NCBI GenBank assembly: GCA_036897095.1
Contig: JAYMSP010000242.1
Coordinates: forward strand, 1-64,000
Source of the DNA: Plantago elongata
Taxonomy: Eukaryota; Streptophyta; Magnoliopsida; Lamiales; Plantaginaceae
Direction of reading: 5' to 3'
Length of the DNA: 64,000 bases
This document shows positions 58,724 to 64,000 of the stretch, piece after piece. A model generated the notes under the pieces. That model ran no database searches. It was not told where the DNA came from and saw only the letters and a list, made by a program, of their open reading frames with translations. The position numbers and the translations under genes are program-made. The first letter of the stretch is position 1. Each line of letters opens with the position of its first letter.

Positions 58724-60813
58724 TTAGGATCCAGGAGCTAATGCTCTATAATCTGTGGATCCATAAGGCTGAAACAAATCTGAGAAAAATCCCTTCTTTC
58801 TTCTTGGACTACATCCAATATCTTTGCACAGCTGATCATTGTACCATATTGGGAGGCCGCCAATACAAGATCTTCTGAACTTCCCATTTCCTGCGTATCA
58901 CTTCATGTATACTTCTCTCATGTACTGATGTCCCGTTCCATTTCTTTGATACTTTGCAACTGGAACGTCTGATCAAGAAAGTGCGAAAGCCATTGACACT
59001 TCATTTCAAATGTGTGAATGTTCGAGATAGACTCTGAGTAGCCAACTACTGCTAGTTGTGGAACTCGTGGATGGATCATTTGCCTGTAACAGCACAAGAA
59101 CCGGATTTTATTTAGGCCACATTGCAGTAATCAACAATGTTCTTGAAATTCTGATTGATATATTACCGGTATAGAGGTACTCCAGAAGTAGGAGATCCAG
59201 CTATGCAGTCTTGAAATTTTGGAGAGGAAAAGATATCTCTGAGCTTCTGATCTCCTTTGTAACCAGTGGAAAAGATTGCAATATCCGCCTCTATGGGATT
59301 CTCTTCTTCATCAAGAATCAGGCCTTCTCACAGAAGCTAAAATGCTACAATTTCTTTAAAATAATGCTTCCTTCAGCCACGCTGTCATAAACATGTTCAG
59401 TGCGAAAATTAACTGGCAGGAGGAGGCTTCTCTGACAAAGCTTTCTATGGGGGATCATATTGTGCTTTTTCATGGGAAGTTTCAATATAATGTAGCTTTC
59501 CACAAACTAATTAGTCGCCCCCCATCGCTACAGCACAAATAACAACAGATTGATAATTTAATGAGCCAGCAAAACCGGAACTGATATTTTGTACAGCAGA
59601 CTACATGGTTGGCGCGAAAGGTTACCAATTACCATAGGTGAAAGTAATGTTGCCAATAGACTAGCAAAGAAGCCTTCACCAGGTTTATGAACCATTAGCT
59701 CTGCAAACCGAGTAAAACACAAATACGCAAAACTGACTCCCCATGGTGCAAAATCAGGAACCATCCAATGGACAGTTCTTTGTATAACTGAGCAGGGTTT
59801 CGCAGTACCTAACCAACGAAAGGAGGCCAAGGAAACCATCAGGAAAAAGTTAATAACCTTTAAGCCATTCCTAATGTCTTGGCAATTGATATAGATTAGA
59901 ATTTAGAACCATTTGCTTGTGCACACTCGAATGCAATATCAATTGCTGATTTCCCGGAACCTATGACTGCGTATTCCATAGAGTGTAACACCTTTGATAA
60001 ACTTCGCAGCAGTTTCAGTGGCCATAGCTGCGTATTCCATAGAGTGTAACACCTTTCCAGGGTATACTTCTGGCCCATAACCTGAACTAAATTCAGGCAC
60101 ATTCGGCAAACCACTGAATCTCCCAATACATAGTATCACAAATTCAGCTTCACAAGAATAAAAATCGATCCCATTCAACCTCAAATGCCAAACATGAGTT
60201 TACAATGTTAACATTTTAGTGTTGAATTGGTACAAACTCAAGGGGAAAAACCACACATTAGATGACAGGCAGTTGTGAAATTTTGAACGTTTGGAGCAAA
60301 AACTATAAATGCAGCTGAATTACGAAGATAAACACATAAAGCTAACATTAGAACTTAGACGTTATGAGCTTATTACCTGAGTGGAATCTTGTTCTGTATC
60401 ATGAACTTTAAGGTTCCATTTTCCTTTCCATCCAAACGCTTTTCCAGAACCACCCCACAAATCCCATGATTCCATCTCATCTTCAGACTCTCCAACATAG
60501 TCTATGCTAACCACTCTGGAGTTGAACTTTATGTATGGTAACAACTGAAAATGTTGAGCATATGATTGAAAATACTCCAAAACTCTGGAGCTTCTCGGGA
60601 ACATGTCTATGACAGAGTCAGGCCATGGAAAATCGGAGAACTGGAAGGAATCTTTAGAATTCTTAAGCCTGGTGTACTCAATGTCTGAGTCCAGAGGCCA
60701 CCAACCTGGCCTTGTGACTCGAAAACTACCAGTTCGAAGCCTTTGGATAAGGCGTACTTGCAAGCAAGAAGGCCACTCATTCCTGCTCCGATGATAGCTA
60801 CACGCTTCTCCAT
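58724..60813 (-). pseudogene. decayed second FMO gene
   Basis: Same five-exon plan as the intact FMO: exon 1 from 60813 ([20 protein letters not shown]) to 60377, exon 2 about 60155-59915, exon 3 about 59805-59635, exon 4 about 59530-59168, and exon 5 about 59090-58724. Exon 1 changes frame near 60690, and the rest reads on in another frame ([17 protein letters not shown]). In exon 2 the start of the NADPH motif has been replaced by a copy of 29 bases from nearby (see findings). Exons 4 and 5 carry further frame breaks. The end APGS-stop is retained. It arose by duplication of the neighbouring gene or its ancestor. Confidence 0.88.
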
Positions 60814-60829
60814 TGTTTACTCTGTTTGA

Positions 60830-62950
60830 TCGAGGAGTTCCAATTGTGTTGGAAAAAGATAATTTGCAGTTATCTACTTATCTCTAACTCTCCATAAACA
60901 TATGAAGCAAATGCCATTGCTTATGTCATGCATGAACTTGTTAGAAACAATTATGAACAAGCAGCTTATAAACATACACTATGGAGGTGGAAAATGGTGT
61001 GGCTAAAGTGAGATTACTTCACCATTAACAAGACATACATGGCAGCAAGATGAAGCCTATATATAGGCCGAGATCATTTCAGGTGATGTAATTTCGAATA
61101 TCCAAAGTACTAGAATGCAAAGAGGAATTCCAGGATAATGTGTACCGTGTCACCACTCCCCTACTAGATTATGTATAACCTCCGCCCAAAAAAATGTATC
61201 ATCCACTCAACTCAAAAATATCCAATGGAATATGCATTCTCTTGTGCACCAGATGTTCTTTGGATTTGGAGTAACTTTATCTTTTATGAAGTGTAGTATC
61301 AAGTTAGATGGAACCACAAAAAGTGGTGAATATGTAAATTGATCAATTTGGATGATACATATATTGACCAGCAACACGCAAGTTCCAGGTCAGAAATTAC
61401 ATCTCTCAAGTAAAATTACTCCACATTAGACTCAAATATGATCAGTATTGTCATTTCTTACGTCAGCCCCCCATGATCAGTATTGTCATTTCTTACTCTA
61501 GTCAGAATATTATTTGGCTACATAAAACTTGTCATTTCATTTCTTACTCGAATCAGAAAATTCTTCAGCTACATAAAATGAATCGCCTTCTCATCACGCA
61601 TTAAAACCAAGTATTTGTACAACATTACATCACCAGTAATCCCACTGAGACTTTCAAGTGTTCAACCTTTTGTTTCATCAAGCACATATGCTGATCTCTA
61701 GGTTCCGCCAAGCACACATATATGCTGATCTCTAGGTTCTGCCAAGCACATATAGGTTGTTGACACAGTATGGTCACAATTCACTATCTTGATGCTGTCA
61801 AAGATCTGCATAATCATAGTAATCACATTAACATTTTAAGGCTCAAGCTCAATCAGGTATGATTTGCATGTTTGGCTTCCCATGCCAAGTCTAATCTCAA
61901 GTTACATTAAATCCTAAAAAGTCAGGCAGAAAGTGTGAAAGGAACACATGAGTCAGATTTATCCAGTTAATACAAGTTTTAAGCATATTATGACTATCAT
62001 TATCATTATTAAATGATAAGATATCATCAGTAAAATTATTGTACCAAATGTATTATTACAAGAAATAAACAAGTAACCAGTGATAAATATAGAACCAGTC
62101 GGTCAACCTCGGCTTACTCAGCATTTTCTGTCTAGGATCCCCTATTTATTCAAGTAAACTTTATATACTAGAGAATGTCCCAGAATCCTGTATCTTCGTC
62201 GAAGTCTTATCCAATTACAAGTATTTACGTGACTGAGACTTGACATATCCTGACTGGATCTAGTCTCCTTATAATGAACTTTCACAAGTACAATGAGAAG
62301 CCAGAATTGGCAAAAACTATAAGAAAAGGTACAACCAGCTGCGTCAAAGGTTCTCGGCATATTAGGGCTACACTTATTGAACTTCAATTATATCCAGAAG
62401 CTATTCATGAACTATATGCAGCTATGAATTCGGCTATATCAGATTGAAAATAAAAATAAGGGAGATACCTTATATAGTAACAGACACCCAGATGAGTAAA
62501 TAATTCCAACATCTACACCCTGGCTAATACGAACTAGTTTCCATGAAGTTACAACTAATCAAATTCTATTGCTGCAGTCTTTCTTCATAAGACTTCATCA
62601 CATTTTTGGTTGGAAAGGAATCTTTATAGACTACTAAACCACAACTTTAAATTTCACATTTAACTAATCACTGGATTAGAGTAAAATAACATTTACCCAA
62701 TAGCTCATCAAATTATTTTTCCGAATTTCAATGTTCATACCTCAAGGAAGATTGAAGCTATTCCAGAAATATCATCATTTCAGAAATGCCTATCAATTAC
62801 TTCTGACCTTTCCAATTCAACTTATACAACCATGACACACACATATGTTGCATAATCATCATTCTAGACAGAGATAATTTAATTTTTATCAGAGAAGCTC
62901 GCGAAATACATTGTACAAACATAGACCTCAAAATAATAAAATCTTGAAAA
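60830..62950. other. spacer with short duplicated words
   Basis: A short tandem repeat (GCTGATCTCTAGGTTC.GCCAAGCAC) occurs twice at about 61690-61750, preceded by a similar CAAGCACATATG. GATCAGTATTGTCATTTCTTAC occurs twice near 61440-61500. No gene recognised. Confidence 0.45.
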
Positions 62951-62956
62951 CTAATA

Positions 62957-63224
62957 CTCCCTCCGTCACGTACAATAAGACATGTATTCCTTTTATGGAC
63001 GTCCCACGAAAGTAGACATGTATTCCTTTTATGGACGTCCCACGAAAGTAGACACGTTCCAAAAATAGCAAAAAAGTACCTCCACTAACTAATTTAATAT
63101 TCATATTATACTAAAAAAGTACCTCCACTAACTAATTTAATATTCATATAATAACAATAAACAATTGACTGCATTAAAAACAGCACCGAAAAGTTTTTCG
63201 TCTTATTGTACGGGACGGAGGGAG
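62957..63224. mobile_element. Stowaway-type MITE
   Basis: Ends read CTCCCTCCGTCACGTACAAT on the left and CTCCCTCCGTCCCGTACAAT inward from the right, the classic Stowaway ends (Tc1/mariner superfamily). TA flanks both sides (62955-62956, 63225-63226). Two internal segments are tandemly doubled: one of 35 bp (about 62978-63048) and one with a period of about 43 bp (about 63070-63152). Noncoding. Confidence 0.88.
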
Positions 63225-63429
63225 TACATTAACATTATAACTGCAATAAGTCCTCAACATCTAGATGCTCCTAAAATAACATTATAAGCAAAATCAGAAA
63301 CTATCCACCAACTAACAAGTTCCAAGGTCAACCAAGTGAAATACAAAAGAGTAAAGTACAAGTAGTAATGAAGCGAAAAAGGGCAGGTTGCAAGTTAAAA
63401 TATTAACAGTAGTCATAGTCTCATACCAT

Positions 63430-63868
63430 TTAGTTCTTGATATTAAGCAGATCCCTTGCTTCACTTAGATTGTCCTTCAACTCATTGGTTACATATTTCT
63501 TCACCAAATCCTGCTTCTTCTTCTCCAGCACTTTCCTTTTAATTTCTTCCTCATCTGGCAGTGGGACGTGGGCAACAAACTCTAACTCCTTCTCCTTCTC
63601 CTCTCTCTCCCTCTCCTTTTCCCTCTCTTCCTCTACCACATCCTCTTCCTCCTCAAATAAAATCTTTGACACAACACCCACCTCAGCCACCTCCCCGCTC
63701 ATCACAGCTCTCCTGGCTTCCTTCTTTATTCTATCCATTTCTTCCCAATCTGCCAGGGCCGCTGCCCTCATCCTATGTTCTGCAGGTCCTTCAAGTTTAA
63801 CCAATATCCCATCCTCATCATCCCTATAGCCATAATAACTTGCATCAATTCTCCTGTATATGTCGTAC
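63430..63868 (-). CDS. ISY1: pre-mRNA-splicing factor ISY1, 3' exon (partial)
   Basis: The last exon begins after the acceptor TTTAATATGCAG at 63869 and runs 146 codons to the TAA at 63430. It encodes YDIYRRIDASYYGYRDDEDG, ILVKLEGPAEHRMR, a Glu/Lys/Arg-rich coiled segment, and the C-terminal block LEFVAHVPLPDEEEIKRKVL then KYVTNELKDNLSEARDLLN. This matches the C-terminal half of ISY1 (human FIAHVPVPSQQEIEEALVRR, as I recall it). ISY1 is a spliceosome component of the activated/catalytic-step complex. The rest of the gene lies beyond the right edge. Confidence 0.9.
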
Positions 63869-64000
63869 CTGCATATTAAAGCTACATTAGAACATGTTTG
63901 TTCAAAGAAGTCACCAGAGCACAATAATGTTTCAAACTCTCCCACAACAAGATAGAAAGTATTACAAGAAACAACACACCAAGCATATACTGTCGTTGAA

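Noticed and set aside
63437-63829. 130-codon Ser-rich frame on the plus strand
   Set aside because: Antisense shadow of the Glu/Lys-rich part of ISY1, which reads as Ser/Phe on the other strand.
1-64000. CRISPR arrays, bacterial operons or organellar inserts
   Set aside because: No regularly spaced repeats, Shine-Dalgarno-linked gene strings or organellar genes are visible. Genes have plant introns throughout.

Overview
The window looks like nuclear DNA of an asterid dicot. It has AT-rich spacers, short GT-AG introns, a CYP76-type P450, dirigent proteins, plant FMO1-type monooxygenases, RGF/GOLVEN-like peptide precursors and many small plant transposons. The CYP76 protein resembles mint-family (Lamiaceae) enzymes as I remember them, so Lamiales is my best guess; this is inference, not a database result.

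Layout. 0-5 kb: a possible last exon of an unrecognised gene, then a broken Copia-type LTR fossil (2112-4774). 5.5-13 kb: two dirigent genes flanking an intronless F-box gene with a doubled F-box, a ruined LRR receptor-kinase gene and a RING-H2 gene. 13.5-18.4 kb: a TTCAGT-rich MITE, an intronless partial paralog, and a ten-exon PTI1-like kinase gene with degenerate catalytic motifs. 18.5-21 kb: a Mutator-like MITE with a perfect 9-bp target duplication, then two RGF/GOLVEN/CLEL-type peptide exons on the minus strand. 23.9-32.2 kb (minus): a seven-exon receptor-like kinase and an eight-exon chloroplast methyltransferase. 34.2-38.9 kb (plus): the RNA polymerase II subunit gene NRPB7, with a Mutator-like MITE in its last intron.

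39.6-47.9 kb: a tandem array with a period of about 2.3-2.4 kb. Its units carry a small four-exon gene of unknown function whose C-terminus looks like a methyl-CpG-binding domain. Only one unit (43939-45007) is open throughout. Three units also carry a relic of the last exon of an FMO gene, so the array appears to share ancestry with the FMO locus downstream. 48.6-51.4 kb: nested Mutator-like MITEs and LTR-like sequence. 51.4-60.8 kb (minus): an intact CYP76-type P450, a relic of a second P450, an intact five-exon FMO and a decayed FMO paralog, possibly a small specialised-metabolism neighbourhood. 60.8-64 kb: a spacer with a Stowaway MITE and the 3' exon of the splicing factor ISY1.

Exon models were built by hand from splice signals, and reading phase was checked across every junction for NRPB7, the methyltransferase, both kinases, the P450, FMO-1, the peptide gene and the intact array gene. 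No expression data or searches were available.
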